Of a stretch of DNA of 64,000 bases, positions 52,881 through 62,554 are shown piece by piece; position 1 is the stretch's first letter, and each line of letters starts with the position of its first letter. The stretch is from Gallionella sp. GTDB taxonomy: Bacteria > Pseudomonadota > Gammaproteobacteria > Burkholderiales > Gallionellaceae. Both the position numbers and the translations under genes were made by a program. The DNA is taken from the NCBI GenBank assembly GCA_028710565.1, contig JAQTTV010000002.1:1-64000 (forward strand). Reading direction: 5' to 3'. The notes beneath the pieces are model-generated. The model searched no databases. It was given only the letters and a program-made list of their open reading frames with translations, and was not told the origin of the DNA.

Positions 52881-54340
52881 TTACCATTATCTTTGGTCGT
52901 GCAGCACAGTTTGTACTGGCACTGATGATGATGCGCGTGGCGACCACCTTGCTCTCTCCTGAAGAAATGGGACGCGTGTCATTGGTATTGACGACAACCG
53001 CTTGCTTTGCCATGTTTCTCATCAATCCTGTGGGGATGTTTATCAATCGTCGACTGCATAGTTGGCAAGAAAATGGGATGGCTCGCTATTATCTGATGCA
53101 CTATGTTCGACACCTGTTACTGGTTGCCTTGATTGCTGGTATCACTTTGTTGGTTTTTGAGCGATTCGTTAATTTTGGATTGCCGATCAACTGGTTGATT
53201 ATGCTGGTATGTGGCTCGCTACTCTTCAATACGATTAACCACACAGCGATTCCTTCGTTGAATTTGCTCGGATTTAACGGGAAATTCGTTTTATTAACGC
53301 TCGCCACGATCGCCACTAGTTTTTTTTGTGCCACGTTATTAGTCTATTCATTACAATTCTCCGCGCAGTATTGGTTGCTGGGATTGATCTTTGGGCAAGC
53401 ATTACTCGGCATCGTTGGAACGCGAGTGCTTTTCACGCAACTCAAAAAGACAGAAGACACCCCGCTCCCCCGTGTGATAAGCACACCACACTTACGTACA
53501 CTGTTTCATTTCGCTTGGCCCGTTGCTTTAGCGGCAGGGTTAAGCTGGGTGCAAGGACAAGGATATCGCTATTTATTGGAAGGGCAACTGGGTTTGTCAC
53601 AACTCGGACTGTTTGTTGCGGGGTATGGCATTAGTGCTGCCATGATTGTGGGATTTGAGTCTGTACTCACCACTTACTTTCAACCACGCCTATACCGTGA
53701 TGCCAACCAGCATGATGCCGCCCAACAAGCACAAGCTTGGCAAGCCTATGCCACGGCGGTGATCCCATCGCTACTACTCACCATCGCTTTGATTATTTTT
53801 CTTGCCCCCGAATTGACCCGCATTTTTCTAGGTGAAGCTTTCCAAGCCGCTGCTCCTTTTGTCATTTGGGGGGCATTAGCCGAGGCCATGCGTGTTCTTG
53901 CAGGGGTGTACTCCTTGATTGCGCATGTCTATATGCAAACGCGCTGGTTAGTGCTACCCAACGTGGTGGGAGCAGCCTTATCAATCGGTAGTTGCTTGAT
54001 ATTGATTCCTCAATTCGGCGCGATGGGCGCAGGAATGGGACTGGTGTTTTCTGGGTTTGTCGTTGTGATGATGATGCATATTTTATTGATACGACGTGTG
54101 GGCGGCGGTGTACCATTGCGCCCCTTACTGGCTTCTGGAATCGCGGCAGTCGTGCTATGGGGCATGGCGCATGTTTTGCATTCCCTATTGAATGTGGCTA
54201 GTTGGCGCGCGGTAGTGGGAACTTTAGTCCCTGTTGGGGTGGCCTATCTGTGTTTGCAGTATTTGCTCTTACGACAACATCTAGCATACGGTGCAATGCG
54301 TGACAGAAACGAAAACATGACCCAAGTGATAAGGAAATAA
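52877..54340 (+). CDS. wzx: Wzx-like polysaccharide flippase
   Basis: The 487-residue protein has about 12-14 membrane helices (GRAAQFVLALMMMRVATTLL at the start) and the polysaccharide-transporter pattern of the MOP superfamily. It would flip undecaprenyl-linked repeat units across the inner membrane. GTG start overlaps the upstream stop (GTGA). No ligase or polymerase is next to it. Assignment to Wzx rather than another MOP family member is by context. Confidence 0.83.
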   Translation: MITIIFGRAAQFVLALMMMRVATTLLSPEEMGRVSLVLTTTACFAMFLINPVGMFINRRLHSWQENGMARYYLMHYVRHLLLVALIAGITLLVFERFVNFGLPINWLIMLVCGSLLFNTINHTAIPSLNLLGFNGKFVLLTLATIATSFFCATLLVYSLQFSAQYWLLGLIFGQALLGIVGTRVLFTQLKKTEDTPLPRVISTPHLRTLFHFAWPVALAAGLSWVQGQGYRYLLEGQLGLSQLGLFVAGYGISAAMIVGFESVLTTYFQPRLYRDANQHDAAQQAQAWQAYATAVIPSLLLTIALIIFLAPELTRIFLGEAFQAAAPFVIWGALAEAMRVLAGVYSLIAHVYMQTRWLVLPNVVGAALSIGSCLILIPQFGAMGAGMGLVFSGFVVVMMMHILLIRRVGGGVPLRPLLASGIAAVVLWGMAHVLHSLLNVASWRAVVGTLVPVGVAYLCLQYLLLRQHLAYGAMRDRNENMTQVIRK

Positions 54341-54343
54341 ACG

Positions 54344-55369
54344 GTGCCACAAACTATATACATTGATCCATCCTATCGTATGTTTGATGCCGATGGATTA
54401 TTTGATTTAAGTAATCCCGTGTTAAATCGCGACGGGCAGTTGTTGCCTTTTCATCGCTTGCGTGAGCAGATGACTCACCAAGGCATATCGGTACATACCG
54501 CAGATTATTTGTTTAAATCCGTCGAACAAAGTACACAACAAAACCGTTATTACTCGCTTGGTCTGCTTGAGCATTATGAACAAGTGTCGCAAAAAGGGCT
54601 CGCGCATCTGTCGGCTTTCGTCATTATGGAGCCCCCCGTGGTCGCACCTTTGCTATATGCGGCACTCCCTAAGCTGACAGCGGTATTTGACCGAGTCTAT
54701 GTGCATAACACCACTGGAGATGGTTATTCACTGGAGGGAGTAGATGCCAGCAAGCTTCACAAGTTATATTGGCCCATTCCCCATAATGATGTGATTGAAC
54801 CCTATTGGGGCAATCAAAAAAGAATGAAGCGTGTGGTGGTGATTAACGGCAGTCACAATCCACGTGCGAGGACGCGAGAACTGTACAGCACGCGCATCTG
54901 GGCGATGGCAGAATTGTCCAAACTCAATGTCGTAGATCTGTATGGCATGGGCTGGGAAAAGTGGTGGACGCGCAGTGCATTGTGGTGGCCATATTGGCGC
55001 AATCGAAATGCGTTAATGCGTATTTTTAAGGGCAAATGTGCCTCCAAATTTGAAGTCCTACAAAACTACCAATTCTGTTTGTGTTTTGAAAATATGTGGA
55101 TGGATGGTTACATCACCGAAAAAATATTCGACTGTTTGTATGCAGGGACGATCCCTTTGTACATGGGTGCGCCAGATATTTCAAAGTACATCCCATCGGA
55201 GGTTTTTGTGGACTGCCGTCAGTATGCTACATGGACAGAAATGTGGACAGATATTGCGGCGATGCCCCCTGAAAAGATTGAGGCGATGCGACAAGCTGGG
55301 CGCGCTTTTTTGCAAAGCAATCCAGCGACAAAGTTTTATAACTCAATTGAAGATATTTGTGAGCATTAG
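54344..55369 (+). CDS. GT10-type (alpha-1,3-fucosyltransferase-like) glycosyltransferase
   Basis: The 341-residue protein's C-terminal half has the GT10 signature: KFEVLQNYQFCLCFENMWMD, then GYITEKIFDCLYAGTIPLYM and GAPDISKYIPSEVFVDCR. These are the GDP-sugar-binding and conserved motifs of alpha-1,3/4-fucosyltransferases. GT10 enzymes use GDP-L-fucose. In this locus the GDP-sugar may be colitose, which is 3-deoxy-L-fucose. Start is GTG 54344 with AAGGAAAT upstream. Confidence 0.85.
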   Translation: MPQTIYIDPSYRMFDADGLFDLSNPVLNRDGQLLPFHRLREQMTHQGISVHTADYLFKSVEQSTQQNRYYSLGLLEHYEQVSQKGLAHLSAFVIMEPPVVAPLLYAALPKLTAVFDRVYVHNTTGDGYSLEGVDASKLHKLYWPIPHNDVIEPYWGNQKRMKRVVVINGSHNPRARTRELYSTRIWAMAELSKLNVVDLYGMGWEKWWTRSALWWPYWRNRNALMRIFKGKCASKFEVLQNYQFCLCFENMWMDGYITEKIFDCLYAGTIPLYMGAPDISKYIPSEVFVDCRQYATWTEMWTDIAAMPPEKIEAMRQAGRAFLQSNPATKFYNSIEDICEH

Positions 55370-55375
55370 GAATTG

Positions 55376-56428
55376 ATGGACTCTCGATCAAACATGATAG
55401 CTTCTGGAAGCTCCCCTTTAGTCTCCATTTGTGTACCCACGTATAATGCGGCAAACACCGTACAGGAGACGCTAGCATCTATTCTGTCTCAAACATATCC
55501 CAATATCACGGTAAACATTTCAGACAACGCATCCACCGACGAGACACTAAAAGTTGTTGCGTCTATGAAAGTGACTAGAATTCACGTTCACCCCCAAGCC
55601 AAAAACATCGGGGCCGAAGGGAATTTCACCCGATGCATACAATTGGCGACGGGAAAATATACTGCCATTTTCCATGCAGATGACATTTACGAGCCCGAAA
55701 TTGTGGCTAAACAAGTCGCTTTTCTAGAAGCCCATCCTGAGGTAGGCGCGGTTTTTTCTGAGGTTATCACTATTGATGAACAAGGGGTTCCATTTGGTCG
55801 TATAGGATGCGTCCCAAATGAACATGGGGCAGTCGCTTGTCTCGGGTTTCGTGAACTACTGCAAAGTATGTTGTTGCACCACAATTTCTTGATTTGTGCG
55901 AGTGCCATGGTGCGCACCGACATTTATCAAAATGAAATTAAGGAGTGGGGGGGGCGAGGGTTCCGTTCGAGCGCGGATATTGACACGTGGTTGCGAATAG
56001 CACGCAACCACATGATTGCGGTACTACATGAACCGTTGATGCGTTATCGCATCAGTCGCGCCCAATTCTCGCATCAGAATCGCCAGCGCACTGAGCGAGC
56101 AGATTTCTTTTTGGTCATGGATCATTATCTGGCACAACCAACCGTGTTGAGTTTACTGAGCGCAAAGGATCTGAGGCATTATCGCTGGCTGGAACGCCAC
56201 GAACATGTGTCACTTGCGCTAAATTTACTGGGTTTAGGTAGGACTGCTGATGCGAAAATGCACCTACAAGGCATCTTGAGTTGGGACGCGCTCTATGCGG
56301 CTTTCAAAACACGTCGAGGACTCGTTACCGTAGCGAGTGGCATTTTTTTACGCATTTTGATTTTATTAGGTTTATCCAAGCTGGGCATGAAAACAGCCCA
56401 GTTAGTTAAAAATATTTCGTGGCGTTAG
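55376..56428 (+). CDS. Family 2 glycosyltransferase
   Basis: The 350-residue GT-A protein has VSICVPTYNAANTVQETLAS, ISDNASTDET and an acidic HADDIYEPE metal site near residue 100. The C-terminal part (about 270-350) is less conserved. ATG 55376 has TAGGA upstream. It is 6 bp after the GT10 gene. Acceptor and donor unknown. Confidence 0.88.
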   Translation: MDSRSNMIASGSSPLVSICVPTYNAANTVQETLASILSQTYPNITVNISDNASTDETLKVVASMKVTRIHVHPQAKNIGAEGNFTRCIQLATGKYTAIFHADDIYEPEIVAKQVAFLEAHPEVGAVFSEVITIDEQGVPFGRIGCVPNEHGAVACLGFRELLQSMLLHHNFLICASAMVRTDIYQNEIKEWGGRGFRSSADIDTWLRIARNHMIAVLHEPLMRYRISRAQFSHQNRQRTERADFFLVMDHYLAQPTVLSLLSAKDLRHYRWLERHEHVSLALNLLGLGRTADAKMHLQGILSWDALYAAFKTRRGLVTVASGIFLRILILLGLSKLGMKTAQLVKNISWR

Positions 56429-56503
56429 ATAATCACTCTCCTTCTTTGATCATTATTTCTCAACCATGTTTCTGTTTATAGTCAAAATTTCAGTTAGCTT
56501 GTG

Positions 56504-57343
56504 ATGCCCCAACCTTTAATGCTTAACTCAGCCTTACCCATTAGCGTGGTGATCCCGTGTTATCGCTGTGGCAAAACGATTCGTCGCGCAATCGAATCTA
56601 TTGCTCAGCAAACTGCATTACCCTCAGAAGTCTTGCTTGTAGATGACTTTAGTAATGACGACACGGTCACTCAATTGCAAAGGTTAGCGCACGATTACCC
56701 GCCAGATTGGATTCGGGTAATCAACCTATCAAAAAATGTCGGTCCAGGTGTTGCACGGAATGAAGGCATGCGACAGGCGACTCAAGATTACATCGCTTTT
56801 TTGGACTCAGATGATGCTTGGCATCCCTTGAAGCTCTGTATTCAGTACAACTGGATGCGTACTCATCCTGACGTTATGTTGACGGGACATCTTAGTATTC
56901 GATACAGTCAACTCATACAAGAAACGGACTTTTCCGCGAAGGAAATATTAGAGAAACCCATATCGCCTTCTCGTTTATTATTGTCTAATGCCTTTTCTTG
57001 CCGTTCCATGATGTTTCGTCGTGAGCTGCCCGTATTATTTGATCTACATAAGCGATATATGGAAGACCAATGGTGGTTGATGCAAATTGCCTTTGCGGGC
57101 TATACAATCACGGAGTTGAAAATACCACTGGCTTTTACCTTCAAGGCTGATTACGGTGAAGAAGGTCTCAGTAGCAGGCTATGGCTCATGGAAAAATCAG
57201 AACTGGAAAACTATTATCAACTTGGCGAAACAGGCAAAATTTCACGAGGATGGGTGGCGGTTTTGTGGGTGTACTCTTTATTAAAACACATTAAGCGAAT
57301 GCTGGTCTCGCAAGCGAGACATCTTTTAAGTGCCATACAATGA
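56504..57343 (+). CDS. Family 2 glycosyltransferase
   Basis: The 279-residue GT-A protein has VVIPCYRCGKTIRRAIESIA, VDDFSNDDTV and ARNEGMRQATQDYIAFLDSD, then DAWHPLKL. Metal site is DSDD. It overlaps the methyltransferase gene by ATGA. The start could be GTG 56501 or ATG 56504. No strong ribosome site. An O-unit assembly enzyme by context. Confidence 0.88.
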   Translation: MPQPLMLNSALPISVVIPCYRCGKTIRRAIESIAQQTALPSEVLLVDDFSNDDTVTQLQRLAHDYPPDWIRVINLSKNVGPGVARNEGMRQATQDYIAFLDSDDAWHPLKLCIQYNWMRTHPDVMLTGHLSIRYSQLIQETDFSAKEILEKPISPSRLLLSNAFSCRSMMFRRELPVLFDLHKRYMEDQWWLMQIAFAGYTITELKIPLAFTFKADYGEEGLSSRLWLMEKSELENYYQLGETGKISRGWVAVLWVYSLLKHIKRMLVSQARHLLSAIQ

Positions 57344-57957
57344 TCAAAAAAATACGTAACATTATCTATTCGCCAAAATACAAGGTTCAAATTCAAAAAC
57401 TGCTTAAAGCCGTTCACTATGACTATGGTTTCTGGAATCGAACCGTCATGTACCAAACCTGTTTTGAGTGGGTTAAAGCGTTGCACCCAGAAAAATTGGA
57501 TGTTTTAGAAATATCAGCAGGGAGTATTTGGCAGCCGCTGGGATTCAAATCCTACACTGAAGCTAATTTTCCTGATTTTGACGTATGCAGCATGGCATTG
57601 CCTCAACAATTTGATCTCATCATTGCGGATCAAGTGTTTGAGCATCTAATTTGGCCATATCGTGCGGGGAAAAATGTGTATGAAATGACGAAACCTGGCG
57701 GCTATTTCTTGGTGACCACCCCTTTTCTGATTAAGGAACATCAAGTCCCCGTTGATTGTTCACGATGGACTGAGTTAGGCATGAAGCATTTGCTGGCTGA
57801 ATGCGGCTTTCCCATTGAAAATATTCGCACGGGATCTTGGGGAAACCGTGCTTGCGTAAAAGCAAACTTCGGAAGCTGGGCACGACAAGGATGGTTTAAG
57901 TCGTTAAAGAATGAATCTGATTTCCCTGTTTCTGTTTGGGCACTTGCTCAGAAGTAA
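57340..57957 (+). CDS. Class I SAM-dependent methyltransferase
   Basis: The 205-residue protein has a short SAM-fold core: VLEISAGSIW as motif I, FDLIIADQVFEHLIWPYRAG and MTKPGGYFLVTTPF. The glycine motif of motif I is weak (E-I-S-A-G). The family includes sugar O-methyltransferases of polysaccharide loci. ATG 57340 overlaps the GT2 gene. Substrate unknown. Confidence 0.8.
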   Translation: MIKKIRNIIYSPKYKVQIQKLLKAVHYDYGFWNRTVMYQTCFEWVKALHPEKLDVLEISAGSIWQPLGFKSYTEANFPDFDVCSMALPQQFDLIIADQVFEHLIWPYRAGKNVYEMTKPGGYFLVTTPFLIKEHQVPVDCSRWTELGMKHLLAECGFPIENIRTGSWGNRACVKANFGSWARQGWFKSLKNESDFPVSVWALAQK

Positions 57958-58764
57958 ATGATGAGAAACGAACAACACGAGGTCTTGCCAGCTACTCGCT
58001 TAACGATTTCTGTAGTGAGTCATCGACAAGCTCATCTTATCGTAAACTTGCTACATGATATCAATACGCATTGTCGTTTGCTCCCCCTAGAAGTGCTGCT
58101 CACATTGAACCTGAGCGAAACATTACCTTTTGATGTCAAGGAATTCTCATTCCCCATACACTGTATTAGCAATCCTTTGCCTTTAGGATTTGGCGCAAAT
58201 CATAATCAGGCTTTTACACAGGCAAAAGGAGATTTCTTCTGTGTTATCAATCCCGATATCCGCTTTGATTCCGACCCTTTTCAGATTTTAATGCAATGTT
58301 TGGATGACGCAACAATTGGTGTGGTTGCACCTGTGGTGCTCAACGCCCAAGGTGCGATTGAGGACAGTGCTCGCCACTTTCCAACCCCGTTCAAAATACT
58401 ATGCAAGGTTTTTGGGAAATGTAGGGGCAGCGACTATATTGTTGGCAATGCACCGATTACACCTGATTGGGTAGCTGGAATGTGTATGCTATTTCGTCGT
58501 GAAGTATTTAAGGAATTATCTGGCTTTAACGAACACTACTTCCTGTACTACGAAGATGTTGACTTATGTGCACGCCTACGGTTATTGGGATATGAGATCG
58601 TCATGACCCCTCTTGCAAAAGTAATACACCATGCACAGCGCAGCAGCCATCGCAATCTAAAATACTTACGTTGGCACCTCACCAGTATGCTGCGTTTCTT
58701 TACCTCATCAGCTTGCTGGCGATTGCAGTATCGGCAGTGGATCAATCCACCCCGTAAGTTGTGA
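57958..58764 (+). CDS. Family 2 glycosyltransferase (rhamnosyltransferase-like)
   Basis: The 268-residue GT-A protein has PLGFGANHNQAFTQAKGDFF, then INPDIRF (metal site D-x-D) and WVAGMCMLFRREVF...YYEDVDLCARLRLLGY, the pattern of dTDP-rhamnosyl transferases such as WbbL. Because that pattern is shared by several GT2 members, the donor is not certain. It starts right after the methyltransferase stop. Confidence 0.87.
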   Translation: MMRNEQHEVLPATRLTISVVSHRQAHLIVNLLHDINTHCRLLPLEVLLTLNLSETLPFDVKEFSFPIHCISNPLPLGFGANHNQAFTQAKGDFFCVINPDIRFDSDPFQILMQCLDDATIGVVAPVVLNAQGAIEDSARHFPTPFKILCKVFGKCRGSDYIVGNAPITPDWVAGMCMLFRREVFKELSGFNEHYFLYYEDVDLCARLRLLGYEIVMTPLAKVIHHAQRSSHRNLKYLRWHLTSMLRFFTSSACWRLQYRQWINPPRKL

Positions 58765-59843
58765 ATATGCTCTCTTTTCTTTTTAATTCCCCCACGAGCA
58801 CTTCTCTAGAGACAAGGCTGAAGAACAATAACTTTGATTTATTGCGGTTTCTTTTTGCCTTCGTTGTATTCCTCGTTCATGCCCAACTATTGTCTGATGC
58901 CGAGCAGCTATCAATCTTTAGTGAATTAGTTTCATCAGGCATGGCCGTCAAATGCTTCTTTGTGGTCAGTGGATTCCTCATTTTTATGAGTTACGAAAAG
59001 TCGCACGGCATTCGGCATTACTTGGTTAAAAGGATACGGCGAATTTATCCCGCCTACTTTTTTGTCGTCGTAGCCTTCGCATTTATCGGAAGTCTGTTAA
59101 GCACCTATCCCATGACAGATTATTTCTCGCTTAGTTTTGTAAAATATCTTGCCGCTAATTTGCTTTTTCTAGGTTTTTTACAGGCAAATTTACCAGGACT
59201 ATTTGAAAGCAATACCTTGCACGCCGTGAATGGTGCATTGTGGAGTTTAAAAATTGAAGTCATGTTTTACCTGTTTGTGCCATTGGCAGTAATAGCCTTT
59301 CGGAAGTGGGGCAGGTTGCCACTGCTGCTCACCTTATACGTTCTGTCATCTGTATTTTGGATGAGTATGACCTATTTAACCGAGAAAACAGGCTCAGGGG
59401 TATATCGTGAATTACAAGTACAACTCCCTGGCCAACTGACCTATTTTATTGCGGGTGCAATGGCTTATTACTACTTAGCCACCTTTGTGAAATATGCAAC
59501 GGCTTTAGTGATCTTTGCCTTGTTTGCAGTTGCCTGCCAATCTTGGTTGCCATGGGTGGCAATTGAACCGCTGGTATTGGCTATTCTGGTTATTTATGCG
59601 GCATGTGTCATACCCCCGCTGGGGAATTTTGATAAATATGGTGATTTTTCCTATGGCATTTACATCGTACACTTCCCAATTTTACAAATAATGGTCGGTT
59701 ATCACTTGTTTCAACCTAATCCTTGGGTGGGTTTGCTGTTAGCAACGATATTGGTTCTACTCTCTTCTTTTCTACTTTGGCATTTTATTGAAAAACCATT
59801 TTTGAGAAAGTCATCGCATTATGTCGCGAGCAACCATGGATAA
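58761..59843 (+). CDS. Acyltransferase 3-family membrane protein (OafA-like)
   Basis: The 360-residue protein has about ten membrane helices and the acyltransferase-3 start FDLLRFLFAFVVFLVH, with catalytic His in the first segment, then RRIYPAYFFVVV. The family adds O-acetyl or other acyl groups to sugars. GTG 58761 overlaps the previous stop; ATG 58767 is an alternative. The last gene of the forward run with a clear function. Confidence 0.9.
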   Translation: MNMLSFLFNSPTSTSLETRLKNNNFDLLRFLFAFVVFLVHAQLLSDAEQLSIFSELVSSGMAVKCFFVVSGFLIFMSYEKSHGIRHYLVKRIRRIYPAYFFVVVAFAFIGSLLSTYPMTDYFSLSFVKYLAANLLFLGFLQANLPGLFESNTLHAVNGALWSLKIEVMFYLFVPLAVIAFRKWGRLPLLLTLYVLSSVFWMSMTYLTEKTGSGVYRELQVQLPGQLTYFIAGAMAYYYLATFVKYATALVIFALFAVACQSWLPWVAIEPLVLAILVIYAACVIPPLGNFDKYGDFSYGIYIVHFPILQIMVGYHLFQPNPWVGLLLATILVLLSSFLLWHFIEKPFLRKSSHYVASNHG

Positions 59844-60030
59844 TGACGGGGCAGCTCATAGCGCATCAACGATCAAAAGAGTTGGTTTGAGCCTTACTCC
59901 ACCGAGTGAATTGGCGCATTGGTCTCGTATGGTAGAAGACAAGAGTCGCAATCAGGCTACAGAGGCATTGGATCAGCTGATTAAGGGCGCGTTGGTTAAC
60001 CGCACGCCAAATACAACCCTAGTGTGGTAA
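59821..60030 (+). CDS. Small hypothetical ORF at the end of the locus
   Basis: The 69-residue frame overlaps the acyltransferase end and, by 12 bases, the convergent SGNH gene. It reads LSLTPPSELAHWSRMVEDKS and ALDQLIKGALVN, which looks like a small helical protein. There is no ribosome site, signal or family match, so it may not be expressed. Confidence 0.35.
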   Translation: MSRATMDNDGAAHSASTIKRVGLSLTPPSELAHWSRMVEDKSRNQATEALDQLIKGALVNRTPNTTLVW

Positions 60031-61035
60031 TGATTGATTCGCGGCATCCTGCATGGTTTTGGAAATTTCCTTCCCCATCAGTAAATAGCCTGTGGTAGAA
60101 AAATGGGTGTTATTGGCGGGATAGAGATCTATCGTTTTGGCTTGAATGGCTTGCTGGCTCATGCGCAGTAAATTGGGCGCGTGAACGCGTTGTTCAGTTT
60201 GATTCCAAAACTGTTTATTGGGATAAAGGTAGGTGGTTGATTTATTGGGTACAAACGTCCAAATTGGTGCGAAACCTGCCATGCGACTGTTCAGTATCTC
60301 AATATTTTTCAACGCACTCGCTTCTATTTCCTCAGCTTTATCACCCCCTAAAAACAACGCATCATTGCAGCGCGTGTGACTAAACAACTCACAGCCATAT
60401 TCGATGCGTGCTACTTTTATGCCACTTGGCAAGATGGTAGGTTTAAAACTAGGTGAGCTGCTAAGACGTTCATACTGCTGATAACTATTCATTACTTTTA
60501 TGCCAATGGACAAGCGTCCATCATAATTTCTTTCGTCTGGATCAAAGCTCACTGCTGGTGGCGTGCGCGGCGTATCGGCACGAAGACTAGGATGCGTTTG
60601 CATCTTGTCGCACGAGACAGATTTTGCAAGGATTTCGGGTACATTGCGCTCAATCGATTCCAATACAACGTATTTCCCAACAAAACCTTGGGCGCGTAGC
60701 CAAGGCGTAAAATCCGCGCAAATACCGCGCATGGCATCCCAAGATTCAGTATGCACTTTTAAACCTTGCTGGGTCAGCACCGTTTGCCACACCCGACCAT
60801 CTGAAAAGCTATCCCCAATCACCAATACATCTGCTTGTGCCCAAGTCGCTTGTTGCATCCAATTTATGTCCATGGCTGGTTGCGGCTTACGCCAACCAAA
60901 TTGTGTCTCAGGTAATAACCCTGTGCGCGTCAAATCCCCCTGAAAAGAGGCCAAAGGTAAAAAATAAAACCCGACTGCGCCATAACCCAGCAAGATTACC
61001 CCGACTAGCACTGCAAATAACTTAGCGTGTTTCAT
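60019..61035 (-). CDS. SGNH/AlgX-like O-acetylation protein
   Basis: The 338-residue protein has an N-terminal membrane segment (MKHAKLFAVLVGVILLGYGA), the SGNH Ser-motif DVLVIGDSFSDGR and a C-terminal DLYPANNTHFSTTGY holding the catalytic Asp/His. This resembles AlgX/AlgJ/PatB partners that receive acyl groups from an MBOAT protein and pass them to periplasmic polysaccharide. It starts two bases after the MBOAT stop, so the two form a unit. ATG 61035 is preferred over the longer frame. Confidence 0.8.
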   Translation of the reverse strand: MKHAKLFAVLVGVILLGYGAVGFYFLPLASFQGDLTRTGLLPETQFGWRKPQPAMDINWMQQATWAQADVLVIGDSFSDGRVWQTVLTQQGLKVHTESWDAMRGICADFTPWLRAQGFVGKYVVLESIERNVPEILAKSVSCDKMQTHPSLRADTPRTPPAVSFDPDERNYDGRLSIGIKVMNSYQQYERLSSSPSFKPTILPSGIKVARIEYGCELFSHTRCNDALFLGGDKAEEIEASALKNIEILNSRMAGFAPIWTFVPNKSTTYLYPNKQFWNQTEQRVHAPNLLRMSQQAIQAKTIDLYPANNTHFSTTGYLLMGKEISKTMQDAANQSLPH

Positions 61036-61036
61036 A

Positions 61037-62524
61037 TCAAAATTGGAAATAGAGGAAAGGGCTATAGCTGCCAAACTGGTCAATGACGCAATACAACAAG
61101 TACAACACCATACCCGCCTGCAGCAAGGCCAAAATCACACTGCCCGACACAAAGCGCAGTCGCGTGGAGTTGGGGAATAACCACACCCACAATAGCGCGG
61201 GGATCAAGAGTTTAATCAGGTCGCGCCCTGACATATCGGTCAACAACAATAGATTGCCGTGCAACACCGAATCAAAAGCAATTGGGCGAGCGGCAATGCC
61301 GAACATCGCCTTAATGATCGTCATCGCTTGCGCCATATCACTAGCGCGAAACACCACCCATGCAACGACCACCGCCACAAAGGTCAGTATGCCACCTGTC
61401 AGCGCACCTAACCATGAAGGGATCCAGCGGGGCAATTTGGTCGCAACCCCTTCACGCCACAAATGATTGATTGCTAAATACACCCCATGCAGTGCACCCC
61501 ACACCACAAATGTCCAACCTGCCCCATGCCACAACCCGCCCAACAACATGGTCGTCATTAAATTGAGGTAGCGACGGACTTTACCTTTGCGATTGCCGCC
61601 CAGCGGAATATACAAATAGTCGCGCAAAAAAGTGGACAGCGTGATGTGCCAACGCCGCCAAAACTCAATGATGCTGGTAGATTGATAAGGGGAATTAAAA
61701 TTGATCGGTAAACGAATATTGAACATCAGCGCGATGCCCAGCGCCATATCGGTATAGCCTGAAAAATCAAAATAAATTTGCAAGGTGTAAGCCAACGCAC
61801 CTGACCAAGCTTCATATATTGTGGGCAGCGTACCGATTGCCATGCCATGCTGCGTGCCATCAAAAATGGCGGTGGCGAAGGGGGCGAGCGAGTCCGCCCA
61901 CAACACTTTTTTGCACAATCCCAGTGTAAACAACAACAACCCCGTGGCGACATTTCCCCAATTGATTTTATAGGTCGAGGCATGGGCAAACTGCGGCATC
62001 ATTTCTTTATGATGCAACACGGGTCCAGCAATTAAGTGCGGGAAATAGGTGACAAACAGCACGTAATGAACAAAGTTGTACTCTTTGACTTTGCCTTGAT
62101 AGGTATCGACCAAAAAGGCAATTTGGGTGAAGGTGAAGAAGGAAATGCCCAGTGGCAGAATAATGTCGCCCAACGACAAATTCCCGCCCGTTAAACTGTT
62201 CGCGCTGGTTAAAAAGAAGTTGGCATATTTGTAATAGCACAGCAGCGCGAGGTTGGCAGCAATAGCGAACACTAACACCTGTTTCTTGCGACTTAATGCG
62301 CCTTGCACACCCGCCTTGGCAATCCACGTTCCAAAGGCGTAATTGCACACGATAGAACCCAGCAATAAACCGACGTAAGCATGGTTCCAATAACCGTAAA
62401 AAAATAACGAAGCCGCCGCCAACCACCCCGCCGCCCACGCCTGATTGAGCCGTGCCAATTGGAAAAACCCCAACAGCACCAGTGGCAGATAAAGAAAAAT
62501 AAAACCGTATGAGTTAAATAGCAT
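61037..62524 (-). CDS. MBOAT O-acyltransferase (AlgI-like)
   Basis: The 495-residue membrane-bound O-acyltransferase has FNSPYQSTSIIEFWRRWHIT, LSTFLRDYLYIPLGGNRKG and NLMTTMLLGGLWHGAGWTF, with the conserved His in WHGA. It passes acetyl groups across the inner membrane for polysaccharide O-acetylation, like AlgI or PatA. It is paired with the downstream SGNH gene and is convergent to the O-antigen operon. Confidence 0.93.
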   Translation of the reverse strand: MLFNSYGFIFLYLPLVLLGFFQLARLNQAWAAGWLAAASLFFYGYWNHAYVGLLLGSIVCNYAFGTWIAKAGVQGALSRKKQVLVFAIAANLALLCYYKYANFFLTSANSLTGGNLSLGDIILPLGISFFTFTQIAFLVDTYQGKVKEYNFVHYVLFVTYFPHLIAGPVLHHKEMMPQFAHASTYKINWGNVATGLLLFTLGLCKKVLWADSLAPFATAIFDGTQHGMAIGTLPTIYEAWSGALAYTLQIYFDFSGYTDMALGIALMFNIRLPINFNSPYQSTSIIEFWRRWHITLSTFLRDYLYIPLGGNRKGKVRRYLNLMTTMLLGGLWHGAGWTFVVWGALHGVYLAINHLWREGVATKLPRWIPSWLGALTGGILTFVAVVVAWVVFRASDMAQAMTIIKAMFGIAARPIAFDSVLHGNLLLLTDMSGRDLIKLLIPALLWVWLFPNSTRLRFVSGSVILALLQAGMVLYLLYCVIDQFGSYSPFLYFQF

Positions 62525-62554
62525 GATGAGTGAATCAAACTTTTATAGGAACAA

